A DNA stretch of 64,000 bases from Eulemur rufifrons (GCF_041146395.1 NC_091012.1:16482193-16546192); one strand, 5' to 3'. Numbered from the stretch's first letter, positions 22,813 through 36,772 are shown. Translations and numbers: made by a program. Notes: a model not told the origin generated them from the letters alone.

Positions 22813-25552
22813 CACGGGGCTGTGGCTGAGAGAAAGTGCTGGATTTAGGGCTGCAGCATGCTGACATTGGGCTCCCAGAGTTAACCAGAATGATTCCTCT
22901 TGTGGGACCACTGAGTCCTGGCTTCCACCCGCGGACCTCTCTCTCTCGGGATTGTACAATCCTTTGTCTGTCAGGCCTCAGCGGGGCCAGCCAGATCTGT
23001 TTGAAATGGTAAACAAAAGCTCAGCCCCATACAATAGTGACATTTACTTCCCTCATGTTCATTCTCAGAATCTTCCATTGCAGCAGGGAACACGTTATCC
23101 AGAGTCCTGTGAAAGCTGATGCAATGTGGGCCTGGAAGTCTCGGAACAAGGCGTGATGGTGCCAGAGCTGGATGCAGCTCAGCATGCAGGAGCCAATACC
23201 TGCGCCTTGCCCGCCCCAGGGTCCCCTCCGCTCCCTGCAGTGCCCTGACACCAGGAGCTCATTCCTGCTGCAAGTGAGCCTGCTGCAGTTCATTCTCTAG
23301 CCTGCGCTTGTCTGCCAAAGTTTAAAGGCTGATGTGACTAGCGTTCACCTCTGTTTGGTATCATGTCTGAGCATCCTTTCTGCTCTGCCCCTGGGGTCTG
23401 GTGGCTGGGACTTGTATTCAAAGCTTTAAGGTGTTTAGGAAATTTCTTAGAACTGGGTCATACTGATCTTGGTCCCTAAAATTCCCTCTATGAAAAATAA
23501 AAGACAAAGCCCTTGTGCTGTGGCGAAAGAGACTTGCTTCTTCGAGAAAGTTCTAAGGAGATTTCTTTTTCACACACACACCCTCTGCATACTAAATAAC
23601 CCCAGGTGTTTTATTCCAGGTACCAAATAAACACCTGTGGTGTGATCAGGGGATCACCTGTATTTGGCATCCCCTCTGGCTGTGCCTCTGGTCACTGCCC
23701 CCACGCGCTGTCCTGGCCCAGGGGAATATGGAAAATGCAGAATCTCCCCAAACAATGGTCTGGTTGAGTTTTTTGTCATCTTAACTCCAGGTCATTAAGG
23801 GATGTCTGTAAATATATAATCTTGACACTAGAAACAATATAATCTGAGAAAGTGACTTAACTAGACACTAATTTTGCTTTAGGAAAAGCATGACAGCAAA
23901 GAGCCAGACAGTGTAAAATCTGTTTTCTGTTTGAAATGACATTATTACAAAGAGCTGCATGGTTCTGGATCTCTTGTCATGATACTAATGAGACCAAAAA
24001 TAAAAGAGAAAAGACTAAGCATGCCTCCTGTCTTATTTTAATAAAGTCACCAATAACAGAGAGAGGAACATGGCATGCTATTCTGATTACCAGCATGGAC
24101 GCTATTCTTAGAAAAATTTACTATTAAGCAGCATAAAGCCTCTTTTTCTTCCCATATACAGATTCAATGCTTTGGGGGAAACATTATTAATATCTCAGCT
24201 TCCAGAAGGAAACTGGAGCATCTTCTGGTCCCAAAAAGGACCAGTCTCTGAATGGACAGATTTAGACTCCAGTGACCCCACAGCTCTACAGCATGCCAGC
24301 CCCCAAGTATTCTCCTACTTCCTGACAATGGAGAGGTCACCATTAGCGTTTTCTTCTTGCAGGTCACCTTGTCTCAAAGGATGAGCCTTCCAAACTCCTG
24401 TGTCAAAATCCTTTGGTGAGGGAGTTGTTAGCAATGCCAATTCTCATGCCCACTCCTATGGGATCAGACTGTTTGGGAGTAAACTACTAGAATCATTGAA
24501 GGAACCAGGGACATGAACAGGAAACTCTGAATCTGTAGATAAATAAGAAATGAACACATTCACTTTGTATCCAATGTCTTTCCTCCTTTGCTAATCATTA
24601 ATGACCGGGTCAGTAGAAATTAGTATTATAAAGTATTGAAGGAGATATAGGTCAGTACTTCTCAAAGTACATGTGGCAAAGGAATACTTTTGTATATTTA
24701 TAAACTTCCAAGTCTCTGTGGACCAATACCAGGCTGTTAAACAACTCAAGCCTCACTCAACCTACCTCACAAATCCAACAATATCTAATTTGGTACATAT
24801 GTTTGGAGGTCATGACCATGTCAGATTACTGAAAACGTTTCTGAACTTTTACTCTCAATTTCTGCACTTATGCCTTTTGCACAGACAGCCAGCCGACAGT
24901 TCAAGAATCAACACAGGTCCACAGATCGTTCTTGGAGAAGTACTTCTGTAAATGACTTAGGCACAAGTCAGGAAACTTCCAGAACATGGAGTTAAGAGAC
25001 CTGACTGAGAGGCCAGCGGGTGGAGAAGAGCTGGGAAACACTCATCCTCATGGCAACCCCAGGCAGGATGGTGCTCCAGAGAGATCAGCAAGACTGGGAG
25101 TCAGGGAGTAAATCCTGGGACCATGTGGCATTGTTCCTGTATCACTGCAATACTGGCCAATGCGAAGATGTCGAAGATGTCGACTTAGAAAGCAGATACA
25201 AAAGCATCACAAAAAAAGGAGCATGTTTTAGCAGAGGTCAGGTAATTGACACACAATGAAGAGAGTTGAGCATCTTCAATGCCCCAGACCGGCACAATGC
25301 ACAAATGTGCAAAATGCAAGGAGCCAAAGGTGAAAGGTCAAAGACTAACAGCAGGATTTGTTTATAGTCAAAAACTCTACACAGGAGAATAAAAGACAAA
25401 TGGAATGTAGATGTTACTAGGGCAGAAAACAAGGGCCAGATTTATGTTCTGATACCAGTTAGGTGAGCAACCTCCTGGACTTCCTGGATGATTTGAGAAC
25501 TTCTCTAGGTTTCAAGGGGTTTTATTTCTCACAGAAAAGTAGATGGCAATGG
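22813..25552. other. Unassigned intergenic sequence
   Basis: No gene or confidently named repeat was recognised in this 2.7-kb stretch. Short open frames of 60-92 codons occur on both strands and carry no motif I can identify. Confidence 0.4.
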
Positions 25553-26052
25553 TTATTTTGGGGTGTCAATTTGACTGGGCCATGGGTTGCCCAGATGTGT
25601 AGTCAAACGTTATTCTGGGTGTTTCTATAACAGTGAATTTGGCTGAGTTTAACATTCAAATCCATAGACTTGAGTACAACGGGTTGCTCTCCCCGACGGC
25701 AGCCTCACCCACTCTGTGGAAGGCCCATGTAGAGCAAAAAGGCTGCCACTGCCCGGGTAAGAGGAAATTCCTCCTGCCTGGCTGCCTTTAACCTGTGATA
25801 CTGACTTTTTCCTGACTCAGGACTAGAACGATCCTGTTAGGACTCCTGGTCCTGGCCTTTGGACTCAAACTGGAAATATGGCATCGACCCTGCAGGGACT
25901 GCAGCTTGCTGACTGCAGATCTGGGGATGTTTCAGCCTCCACAGCCACGTGAGCCATTCCTTATAACACAGATACAGGTAGAGACATGGTAGAGACAGAG
26001 ATGGAGACAGATCTCCTGTTGACTTTGTTTCTCTGGAGAACCCTGACCAATA
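25553..26052 (+). mobile_element. Ancient LTR-like repeat, family not certain
   Basis: The block starts 'ggtgtcaatttgactgggccatgggttgcccag' and ends 'tttgtttctctggagaaccctgaccaatacag'. This pair of ends is familiar from a common mammalian interspersed repeat with LTR-like organisation, but I cannot fix the family. It includes a short tandem of 'gagacatggtagagacagagatggagacag' type. Confidence 0.55.
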
Positions 26053-27585
26053 CAGTAAGGATATAAGCAAAAACATAGGGAAAACAAATTGTTTGATGTT
26101 GAGTTGGCTAAGATTTCTTAGACAGGACACAAAAAGCAAGGGAAAATTTTTAAAAAATAAATATTTAACTTTATCAAAATGAAAATCTTATACTCTCCAG
26201 AAGATGGTATTAAGGGAATGAAAAGATAAATTATAGACTGGGAAAAAATATGTGCAAAATTACATATTTGATAAGAAAAAACTTGTATCCAGAATATAGA
26301 AAGACCCTTGTAATGCAAGAAAAAGAGGAGGGAGTTTGAGGAAGAAGAAGAGGAGGGGAGGAGGAGAAGGAGATGGCTTTTTTTTTTTGAGACAGAGTCT
26401 TGCTTTGTTGCCTGGGCTAGAGTGAGTGCCATGGTGTCGGCCTAGCTCACAGCAACCTCAAACTCCTGGGCTCAAGCGATCCTCCTGTCTCAGCCTCCCG
26501 AGTAGCTGGGACTACTGGCATGTGCCACCATGCCTGGCTAATTTTGTTCTATATATATTTTTAGTTGGCCTGATAATTTCTTTCTATTTTTAGTACAGAC
26601 GCGGTCTCGCTCTTGCCCAGGCCGGTCTCGAACTCCTGACCTCAAGCAATCCACCAATCTCGGCCCCCCAGAGTGCTAGGATTACAGGCATGAGCCACCG
26701 CGCCCGGCCGAGATGCCATTTTTTTTAACGGGCAATAGATTTGAAAATTCACTTCACCCCTAAGAAGGCACCAAATATGATGGCAAATAAATATATGAAA
26801 ATATGCTCAATATATTTAGTCATTGAAGAAATGCATATTAAACTGCATGAAATGACACTACACATTTGTTGGAATGTATAAAATTTAAAAGACTCACCAC
26901 ACGGTGCCAATGAGGATGTGGGGGAACTGGAACTCTCATATGCTGCTGGTGGGTGTGCAAAATGCTGCAACCACTCTAGAAAGTATTCTGACACTTTATT
27001 GAAGGTGAAAACTGCATTTACTATTTGACCCAGCAGTCCCTCTCCTAGATATTTGCCCAGGAGAAATGAAAGCCTCTTTCTATCCAAAGGCCCATATGTG
27101 TATGTTCATATCAGATTTATTCATAACAGGTTAAAACAGCAAACAATAGAAATGTCCATCAACAGATGAACTCATAGACAAGCTGTGGCATGTGCATGTA
27201 TACGTGTTTTCCCACCGTGGAATGCTACTCAGCGATGAAAAAGGTAAAGGAAAAGACCACATGCTACCTCTCAAATGCAGCAGGCTAAGCAAAAGCCGCC
27301 TGCATGAAAGACAACATACTGTGTGGTTCCGTTTATGTGCAACTCCAGGAAAGACAAACTCAAGGTGAAAGGAAGCTGATTGGTGGCCACTATGTGCCAA
27401 GGGCCGGGGGTGACTGATGACACAGTGTATGAGGGAAACTGTGGGGATGGTGGGAAAGTTCCCTCTCTCCATTGTAGTGGTGGTTACACAATTATACACA
27501 CTTGTCAAACTCATCCATCTTTACAATTGAAAAGAGTGAGTTTTAGTGTAGGTCAACACACTTCAGTAAATGGACTTAAAAGTTT
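26053..27585 (+). mobile_element. Old L1M ORF2 3' end, split by an Alu
   Basis: Plus-strand L1 ORF2 C-terminal sequence to the 3' end: 'aatttaactttatcaaaatg', 'ccagaatatagaaagaccc', then after the Alu 'gaactctcatatgctgctggtggg', 'tatttgacccagcagtccctctcc' and 'atggaatgctactcagcgatgaaaaagg'-like text. Frames are broken. The Alu at 26,379-26,709 interrupts it. Confidence 0.85.
26379..26709 (-). mobile_element. Alu, lemur-type dimer, minus orientation
   Basis: Poly-T start, 'gagacagagtcttgctttgttgcc', lemur-type linker and terminal 'ccgcgcccggcc'. The flanks repeat gagatg(g/c)c at 26,370 and 26,710. A purine-rich (GAA/GGA)n microsatellite at 26,328-26,372 lies just upstream. Confidence 0.95.
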
Positions 27586-28627
27586 GGGATTAATTGAATC
27601 AAATGACCACCAAGTTCCCCGCAGTGCTGAAGACCCGAGACTCCATTGCCGGCCCGCTCCAGCCTCTGCAAGCGGCACCTGCTACCCGCCCTTCCCCCCG
27701 TGGCTGGATGCTTCATTCTTCAGAAATTACACCAAATGCAAGTCAGTCTTCTGTGTATCTGGTTCAAGACTGTTCTAGAAAATGCTCTCTCTGGCATCTC
27801 CCAAACCTTCCCATGGCTCCCTTGGGCACTCCTAGTCCATGAACACAGTCACCCCATCATCCCAGCCAGGTTCCCTGTACCTCCCTGTCTCCCTGAAGGA
27901 CCAGCTGCTGTGGCACCCCAGCAAGACCCCTCACACTGCGGGGTCTCAGACTGGATGTGCGGACAGTGTCTTCATGCTTCCCTCCTGTAGCTGTGGGAAT
28001 ATAACTCTTCCCGTCTCTGGGGGAAAGTCCATGTGCCCTTGAAGTCCCTGTGCCGTTCTGCTCCCACCGTCAGTTCCTGTCTACCGCCAATCCTTCCTCA
28101 TCATGGAAGCGGTGGCCAGAGACCTTCACTGCGTGGAACCAGACATGGTCTCCAACTCAGATACTGCTGGGCTCCAGGATGACCTTGTGCTGTCACAAAC
28201 TCGCCATCCCACACCTCTCAGTCACATGGACTCCTCATTTCTCATCACCTTCACCTCTGCCCCTTTTAGCCTTATTTCATGGCCATACTTAGGCCCTATG
28301 GTCACCCAGCAATGTTGAACTCCTGATATCACAAATTAAAACTCCCATTTCTGACCATAATTTCCCATTCTTTCAGGTATTAACGTTTATTATACCTCGT
28401 TCCTCAATGTTCTCCAAATGTCCCATCTGTGGGCTGCTGTACTGTCTTCCCCCCAAGGTACACATCTAGAGCCACTCCTCTCCTGGGAGTCCATGACCCA
28501 CCACGTCCCTGCCCCATGGCAGTGTCTTAACCCCCTGTGTCACTGTATGTGGGTCTGTCCTACATGCCTCCCAAGACCCAAACAGGCTCAATTCTCTGAC
28601 TTCTGCTTATTTCCATAAGATATGCCA
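27586..28627. other. Unassigned, moderately GC-rich
   Basis: No gene is supported. Overlapping + strand open frames of 66-132 codons exist but have no family resemblance and different frames compete. No repeat is recognised. Confidence 0.35.
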
Positions 28628-29005
28628 CGGTGTCCTAGTCAGCTTGGGCTGCTCTAACAAATTTCCACAGGTTGGGTGGCTTGTAATTAACAGAAATTAA
28701 TTTCTCACTGTTCCGGAGGCTGGAATTCTGAGATCAGGATGCCAGCTTGGTGGGGTTTGGGTGAGGTCCCTCTTCCAGGGGGTAGAAGGCCTACATCTCC
28801 TTGTATCCTCACATGGTGGAAAGAGGGCAGAGCTCTCTGGGGTCCTTTCTGCAAGGTCACTAATTCCATTCCTGAGGCTCCACTCTCATGACCCAGTCAC
28901 CTCCCAAAGGTCCCACCTACTAATACCATCCCCTGGGGGGTTAAGATCGAAAGATATACATTTGAAGGGAAACTCAAATATTCACCTTCAATATTCATTG
29001 CTCAG
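28628..29005 (-). mobile_element. MLT1-type MaLR LTR, minus orientation
   Basis: Reverse complement of an MLT1-like LTR: 'gtcctagtcagcttgggctgctctaacaaa', 'gttgggtggcttg', 'tttctcactgttccggaggctggaa', 'tcctcacatggtggaaagagggcagagctctc', then the 5' end. Non-coding solo LTR. Confidence 0.85.
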
Positions 29006-31973
29006 AACAGACAGGGTCACAAAAAACTCAAGGTCACCAGCCTCAACTGTAATCCCAAATCTGATCAACTCAAAGAATCTCTCCTCCAAGGCATTGGAGT
29101 GAACTGAAGGTTTAAGGAGATAGGGAAGAAGGTCACGTCACAGCAACACAAAGCCCTGAAGCTGAGTGCTGGCATTCCTTGTGGTTCGATGCCCTTTGGG
29201 GATCACCTTCAGTGTCCCTCCTTGGCAGTGAGCTGCCCACTCTGTGGCAACGCCTCCTGATCCCTGGTCCCTTCTGTGCAGAGCTGCTCAGCCGCCTGCT
29301 GTTTCGGAGTCTTCCTGTCAGGCTTGCCCTTAGGGTGCCCTGAAGGGCTTAGTTTCTCATGGAAAGGGACCATCCACTTGGTTCCCCAATGGAACATACA
29401 CCCCCCCCACCACCCCTGTGAGGATCTGTCTAACCACTACACATGGGGTGGGGGGTGGTTGGGGCGAGGAGGGACGACTTCTGCGTCTGCCTCACCCACC
29501 CCTTTCCTGGCACCTGGCTTTGTGCTGTGCACCGGGCAGGCCCTTATGCATATGAAAATGTGTTGGATAAATCAAGAGAGGAATAATGAGTAAATACACC
29601 TGTTGTGATGAAAGAACTTAAGAAAGAATGTTTTTTAAAGCAAAGCCCTCACAGACGCGGTGTGCTGACCTGACACCTTCCTTCACGTCTGCGCATTGCC
29701 GAGTTCCCGCCCTGTTTCCTCTCACTCAGTCGCACATGCAGAGGAACACGCAGGCGCTCAGCCTTGCTCACGCCGCTCGTCGCTCCCCAGCCAGAGCTGA
29801 GAAGCGGTGTTAGCTGTGGTTTTGATGGGATGCTCCTCCCAGTCTCTCTTCAGTGCTCCTGTGCAGAGGCAGCTGTCCTTGTGGACACATATGAGATTGG
29901 GAGGTGGTCTCTGTGTCTCACCACCGTGGTCCTCCCTCGCAGGGTGCATTGATCCGCAGTCGGCCCAGCTCCCAGCACTAGCAGGCAAAGGTCACCCTGC
30001 AGGGAGACTGTGTCAGGGCACTTCCCCAGCCAAGCTTCATGGGCAAGAGCTGATCACTGATTTGCATTCACCCCTCTCTCACTCTCTCAATTTCTTGCAT
30101 TTCTTCATCACACCACATTTTAACATTTCCTTCTCTTTTATAGATCAAATAGTAACTTCAGCCAGTGATTACCATAAGCATTGTGATCATGATTAATGAT
30201 TGACTCCTAACTACCCTGATAATATTAATATTATTTAGTATTAATTAATGTTAACCTATCTGGGGAGATTAAATATGCCTTACCCTGACACCTCCCAATT
30301 GGCACAACTGTAGACAGCTCCACAGAAAAACTAAACAAAGGCCTAAGGTTTTCTAAGGAGAAATTAGATGATGAGATCAAACTATTTAGTCTGGAAATAA
30401 AGGATATGAGGCCACTCAAGCATCATGAAACCTCATAGCGTGGTTTGCATGGAAGGCAGACGGGAGGAAGTGAGCTTACGCGTTAGACTGACATTGGAAT
30501 GGCAGCTCCACATCTTTGCATTCATTAGAACCGCATGGCAACCGTGTGAGGGAATGTCATTATTATCCCATTTTAGAGATGCAATGATTAAAATAGGAAG
30601 AAATTATATGACTTTCCTGAAGGAACTAGCAAGAAAGTGAAAGAGTGCATTCTAAAGCCAGGGTTTTTCAGCACTCTGCTCCATTGGCTTCCTTTATTTC
30701 TGTTAATAGTGTGAGTACCAGTAGCAAGTACCTAACACATGTTAAATGCTTCTGTGTGCCAAGTGCCATAGTAAGAAGTTGTACATGGATTACTTCAGGG
30801 TTGAGTTGGGTATCAGTTTATAAGAAAGTTCTCACTAGTATTTTCATTGTACAGATGACTGAACTAAGGCTTGGATGAGTTAACTCATTTGCTGGGTGCT
30901 ATAAAGCCAGAAGGTGATGCAGCCAGGAGTCCAAACACCGCACTGTCCCCAGAGCCAACTTCAGGTCCTGGAACCTTTAGTTACATGGCAGGTACTTCTC
31001 GACACATGGTCAGCTGCTCTTGTTCATCCCACAGGCAAGGCCAGCTTTGTAGAGAAAACAGCCTGAATCATTTAGACATTATGCTCCTGTTGGTCAATGG
31101 ACTTCCTGCTCCTGTTACAGGGTCTGGGGATCGGTCCCCTCTCTTCACTAAACAGTAGTCACAGCAAGTATGTTACACGTGCATCACTGAAGTGACTATT
31201 TATATCAAAGAAGCTCAGGTAACAATGAAAGGTGAAGAAAGGCAAGATTTTCTATGAAGTGTTCACCCAAGGGAGAGAATGGAAGTTTGAAGGTTGATAG
31301 GAACAGCTTTTGTTCATAGATGGTGTTGAGTCAACAAAGGTGTGGAATGTTCACCTAGGACATCAGCTGCAGGGTAGAACAAGATGTGTCCTCGGGAGAG
31401 CACTGCTTTGGTGACAGGCGTGCTCCCACTTTCCGTGGAGCGTGCTGCCACCCAGGGGAAGAGCAGCATTCGGGGACTCTTTGGGAAGGCTCCTGGCTGA
31501 CATGGTTCACTGGCGGTGGTCGTGGGCTGCTTCTGTCTCTGAACTCAGACAAGGAGGACAGACAGGATGAGGGTCAGGAGGTGGCACTGACCCCAGATAA
31601 GTGAAGTGGCAGGAGCCAGACCCCAAGCACAGGCTTCACAGATACCCTCCTGGTCCCTGAGACATCAGCCCCTCCCTGTGACTCCAGGTGGTCACTGGCT
31701 CATGCACCAAGAGGACAGCAGGACCCTGCTGGGTCCCCTGGTTCTCCTCCAGTCTTCTAGAATTCAGCCAGTTCTGTGACTTTCAGGGAAACTTCATTTT
31801 GTTCTTTTGCCTGAACCTGCAATGTTGCATTGAGCAGTTTGGAAGTTTCCACCACCGTGCTCCGTAAATATGCCTGGGGAAGGGGCGAGGAAACCCGCTC
31901 AGCCTCCTGGGTGCCCTCAGCATCTTGGACTCTGCCTGAGAGACAAGTCCGTCAAGCCCTGGGACAACTAATT
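29006..31973. other. Unassigned, with L2/MIR-like fragments
   Basis: No gene is supported. About 29,510-29,600 resembles an L2 3' end. About 30,540-30,640 and 30,720-30,960 resemble L2/MIR sequence ('attattatcccattttagagatg' and 'ttctgtgtgccaagtgccatagtaagaagttg'). A C-run (cccccccaccacccc) lies at 29,401-29,416. The remainder is unassigned. Confidence 0.45.
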
Positions 31974-31984
31974 CACACATTTCT
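31974..31984 (-). repeat. Target-site duplication, left copy (Alu)
   Basis: The 11-mer cacacatttct is repeated exactly at 32,326-32,336 and brackets the Alu. Confidence 0.9.
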
Positions 31985-32386
<402 letters not shown>

Positions 32387-32627
32387 TAATTCTAAATGCA
32401 CACTTCTCCCTGCCTCCTCAAAGAGTGCTTACAGCAGTGATCAATGGTTCTTCATTCTGATTCTTTGTTAAAAAAAGTTTGTTCAGAGTTTTTCTTATGT
32501 GCTGCAATACAGATTTTCAGAATCATTAAAGTGATGCGGCAGTTACACCTTTAGAAGAGCATGACACATATGTACAGACTTGCTGCCCAGCAGCGATGCC
32601 TTCTGCAGGTGGGCCCTGTTCCCTGTG

Positions 32628-32800
32628 GCTAAGCTCAGTGCTGCAGGCAGGGGCGAGCCCTCTGGCCTTACTCTTTCCCCTGTGGAGACAAACAGCTGAC
32701 TCAGCCCTGACCACGGGGGAGAACCGTCCCCCCCAAACACGTCAAGAAGCCTCTTTAGTCAACCCCACACCTTCTATTCCTGAGCACAGGAAACACAGTT
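32628..32800 (+). repeat. Inverted duplication, left arm
   Basis: This segment (gctaagctcagtgctgcagg ... ctgagcacaggaaac) is the reverse complement of 33,675-33,850, with about 19 differences by eye over some 175 aligned bases. The spacer is about 875 bp. No known transposon terminal repeat is recognised. The arms are unusually GC-rich and contain a C run next to 'aaacacg'. Confidence 0.88.
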
Positions 32801-33674
32801 CCATCTCTCCTGTCCCTGCTAGCTGGTGTTTCCTAACCTCTGATTGTGTAGACACACTGAATGCACCCCGTCCCTCAGCCTGCAGCTCCAGTCCTTGGGT
32901 TGAAGCTTCCGATGTAACCAAAGGAGGCCACAGCCACTGGGAAGGACAGAGGCCACAAGGTGTTTCAGACTCTTCAAACAGGTAGAGAATTGAGATGAAA
33001 CAGGGACACTCATGGGTGCTGGATCTTCTTTTAGGATGGCCCTCACTGGAAAATAAGCATTGCCCTGAAAGGCACTGATGAAACAGAATGCTTTGGGAAA
33101 AAAGCAAATAAAATAAGCCAAGCTCTGTCTTTTCAAAGTTAGAATCTAAGACCACAGGGTCTGGGATGATCGTACTCACAAAATAAGAGGATGCGACCAG
33201 CCAGGGTGACCGGCCCGCAGGATGGAGGGTCCCATGCTGTGCTCTCTGGGCACCCACTGCTCATGTTCCCTCCCTCCTTTCCACCCCCTTGGCCGCACAA
33301 ACCAAGCACATTGCTCTCCTTCCTAAAAACTATCGTGTCTCCCTAATATCCAAGTCTTCAGGCCTTCGTTGGTTGTGTTAGTTATCTACTGATGTTTGAT
33401 AGACTACCACAAAACTTCATGGCTTCAGACAGCAAACAGATACCATCTCACAGATTCTGTGGGTCAGGGATTTGACAGCAGCTTAGCTGGGTGTTTTTGA
33501 AAATGTGAGTTTTATTATCCAAGTATGGTGAAGCCAACAGGTCAGGAGACAACTGCCATTGAAAGACACTTTGTTACTCATAGTTCCCAAGAGCAGGGGG
33601 CACACCACATCTTGGGGGGCCCATGGGGACACCCCAGGTCGGATGGGGCAGAGGGCACAAAGCAGGAGGGACAT
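32801..33674. other. Spacer between inverted arms, with an MLT1-like piece
   Basis: Contents are mostly unassigned. About 33,375-33,490 ('gtgttagttatctactgatg...accacaaaacttcatggcttcagacag') resembles the reversed 3' end of an MLT1-like LTR. A minus-strand open frame of 171 codons (32,742-33,257) crosses into the left arm. I see no family resemblance in it. Confidence 0.4.
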
Positions 33675-33850
33675 AACTAGGTTTCCTGTGCTCAGGAAGA
33701 GAGGGTGTGGGGTTGACTAAACAGGCTTCATGGCGTGTTTGGGGGGGGGCAGTTCTCCCCCTGTGGGCAGGGCTGAGTCAGCTGTTTGTCCCCACAGGAG
33801 AAACAGTAAGGCTGGAGGGCTCGCCCCCTGCCTGCAGCACTGAGCTTAGC
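33675..33850 (-). repeat. Inverted duplication, right arm
   Basis: Reverse-complement partner of 32,628-32,800. The match runs from 'aactaggtttcctgtgctcagg' to 'tgagcttagc' and stops at both ends, so it is a bounded inverted copy. Confidence 0.88.
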
Positions 33851-36469
33851 AGCACAGAACAACAATCCTGACTTTCTTGTGGTTTCTGCGGGAAAGGCAA
33901 GGTGAGGCGTCTAGGCAGACTTCGGGTTGTCTGGTGTGAGTAATTTCAATGAGCTCTGGGGGAAGGGGCTGTTAAGGCAGGTGAATAGTGGCCCAGGGTG
34001 CCAGAGCCCTGAAGGAGGTGGTTGAGGTGTGGCTCTGGTTGGTTTGCTCATGCAACATGCCGGAAGGTGAGTTGTATGCTGTCTAGGAATTAGCTAGCCC
34101 TGGAAGGGGCAGTCCATCCTGGCTCAGCAGGGATCCATAGGTCAAAACATCACAAAGTAAAAAGGCAGGATTCACACAGGTATTTCTGACTCTTAGTGTC
34201 TCACTAGGTTGCAATTCAGATGTCGGCCAGGGCTGCCATCATCTGAAGGCTCAACTGGAGCCAGAGGATCATTGTCCCTGTCAGTCCTGCAGCTGTTGGT
34301 GGGAGGTCTCCCATCACACACCGTCACCTCCACCTGATTCTACTCAGTCCTCCCCCAACCCACGACCCTCCTCCCATCTCTCACTTTTTAGCCAGGGCTC
34401 ACATCAAAATCACAAAGGGAGACTTTTCAAATCCAGACACCTGGGACCCGCCCACCTACAGCACGCAGAGGAAGGGACATGCCAGGTGCCCTTGGGGAAA
34501 GTACCTCAGGTGATGCTGATGAACTCTCTGATTGTGGACCCGGTCCAGGGACACGATTCAGTTTGACCACTGTCCACGTTTGTTGTGCTCCTGGCATCTC
34601 CATGGACATCTCAGGCAGCTTTGTCCAGAATGCCCTTCCTTGTCATCTATCTGGGTAACACTCTTCTCATCTGCATCAATGCCACCTGCTATGAGAATCC
34701 TACTCAGGGCCCTCGCCTGGCACAGTGAACTGCTCCTTATCAGTGTTCTCAAATCTCTCCAGACACAGCCTCATGAAGCCCAGAGCAGGTGGTGATTAAC
34801 TCAGAGTTCACAAGCCCCTCCTGGGAGGCACCACACCATATTTACACTCGCATCCCAGCATCTGTCACTCGGGAGGGGGAGGAATTGCACTGGGTAAATG
34901 AATGACCACAGGAGCAATACATGGTCAGTCTCTGAGAGCATCTTCAAGAGATGTTTGGGGAAAAGGCAGGTTTCCTCCCTAAATGTTAGTCTATCTGCCA
35001 AACAAGTTCAACTTCCTATAATTGTTGCTGATATAAAGATTATATGAACTCTCCTTGGATTGCTTGTTCCCATTCACGGTCCTTCCATCTGCCACTCTCA
35101 TTTCCCGCAGCTCAGCCCCTTCTCTCCAGCTCAACTCAGACCTTCCAGGCCTGGGCTGCCCTCCTCCTCTGCAGGTAGCTTTTCCTGATGTTCTCCCGTC
35201 TCTGAGGCCCTGCTGGACTTTCTACCTTTCCTTGGATGATTTATCGTCTTTAGGTGCCACCTTCTGTAGCTCTCAGGTTGTCGTATGTGCTTTGTCTGAT
35301 CTCTCAACTCTTTCATAAATTCCCGAGAGCAGTACTGATTTCATCTTCCTATGGCAGTGTTTGTTTTATACTAAGCATTTGGCCATGGTGTGTGAATTGC
35401 TTGATGGTTTCAGCAGGTTCACCTCTTACAGTAACACATTCTACCTGCTGTGTAAAGAGGTGATTTCAACTTTATAATGTCCCTGCCATTTTTAAGGAAA
35501 ACTCCAGATAGATGGCGTTCTAAGTGCAATGTTCAGGTTGTGAGAGAGAATAATCTCACTGAATTCTGGACTGGCTGGCCCACTTCCAGCATAATGAGTT
35601 AAGTGATGAGTGCTGTTAGGAAAAGTGAAAGACCTTGGGATAGTTCAGGCAATTAATTCTCTTTTAACAAGGACAACATATTTTCATGGCCATTGTCCTG
35701 TTCCATCCTGGCGGGTGAGGCAGGCAGGCAGTACTCCTCCTCTGTTAACAAGTAAGTCGAGGCCCAGCCAGGCTGCACCTGGACTGTTCTAGTTCCTGTA
35801 CTCCGCCCTGGCCTTGATTTGACCTGAAGACGAATATTCAATGGAAGACACTGGACCTGTCTGAGGCACTGGAAGGAGACCGTGGGGGATAGCGAGGAGT
35901 GGTACGTTCTGTGTTCTGTGGGGCAGGACCAGAGCCCACAAGGTGCAGGAAGGGCCAAGGCTGCAGAAGGAAAGCATTCTAAAACCCTGACTCCACTAAT
36001 GGCGAATTGGACTGCCACGTACGGAAGGGAAATACTTCATAGTTGGGCGATGCTAGCTGCAGACCACCCATTGAAGACTGATATGAGATGCAATATAAGA
36101 AAACCAACTGGATCTGATCAAAATTTTCAAATTTGTGCAGATGACAGGGCACCTGGAATTCCAACAAGTTTCACCTTCCTTTATAGAATACCATGAAAAA
36201 TTGAAATATTTTCTCCTTTATGTGACTTTCTTATGTGATTTGTACTAGCACAAACATAGACATATTTGCTAGCATATAAATTGCATATATACTTGTGGTA
36301 AGTAAAGTTGACTTCTTGAGTTTCATGTTTGTTCTCTATTCAGTTTTTTATTTTGTGGTGTGTTAGACAGAACAGACACTGAAGAAATAGGAGAAAATAT
36401 TGGTGATTTTTTTGTAGTGGAAAACTTCCATTTCATTGTGTGTTGTGGGTGTTTGTTTTTTTCTGCCAT
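33851..36469. other. Mostly unassigned, with MER5-like and L2 pieces
   Basis: No gene is supported. About 34,391-34,530 resembles MER5A ('agggctcacatcaaaatcacaaagggagacttttcaaatcc' start). About 34,610-34,700 and 35,100-35,440 resemble + strand L2 ('tttgtccagaatgcccttcc', 'cttttcctgatgttctcccg', 'cccgagagcagtactgatttcatc'). The 33,851-34,390 and 35,441-36,469 stretches are unassigned. Confidence 0.45.
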
Positions 36470-36772
36470 CATTTGATATTGTCCCAGCTGAAGACAATAT
36501 CTTCCTGGGATGAGCTGGAGAGCGCCCGGGCCAGGCACACACAGGCCTGCGGCCGACCATGGATCGTGGGCGCCTCCTGGAGGCTGGGAAGGCAAAGACA
36601 CGATTCCGTTCTGGAGCCTCCAGGAGGAACGCAGCCCCACCCTGCCTGGTTTTAGCCCAGTGAGACCCCTGTCAGACTTCTAGCTTACAAAACTATCAGA
36701 TAATACATCTGTGTGGTTTTACGCCATGAAGTTTATGGTAATGTGTTACAGCAGGAGTAGGAAATACTAGCA
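36470..36772 (+). mobile_element. MLT1-like MaLR LTR 3' part, plus orientation
   Basis: The right part reads 'gattccgttctggagcctccaggaggaacgcagccc', 'ttttagcccagtgagacccctgtcagacttc', 'gtgtggttttacgccatgaagtttatggtaatgtgttacagcag' and 'aggaaatactag'. That is the 3' end of an MLT1-type LTR. The left boundary is uncertain. Confidence 0.72.
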
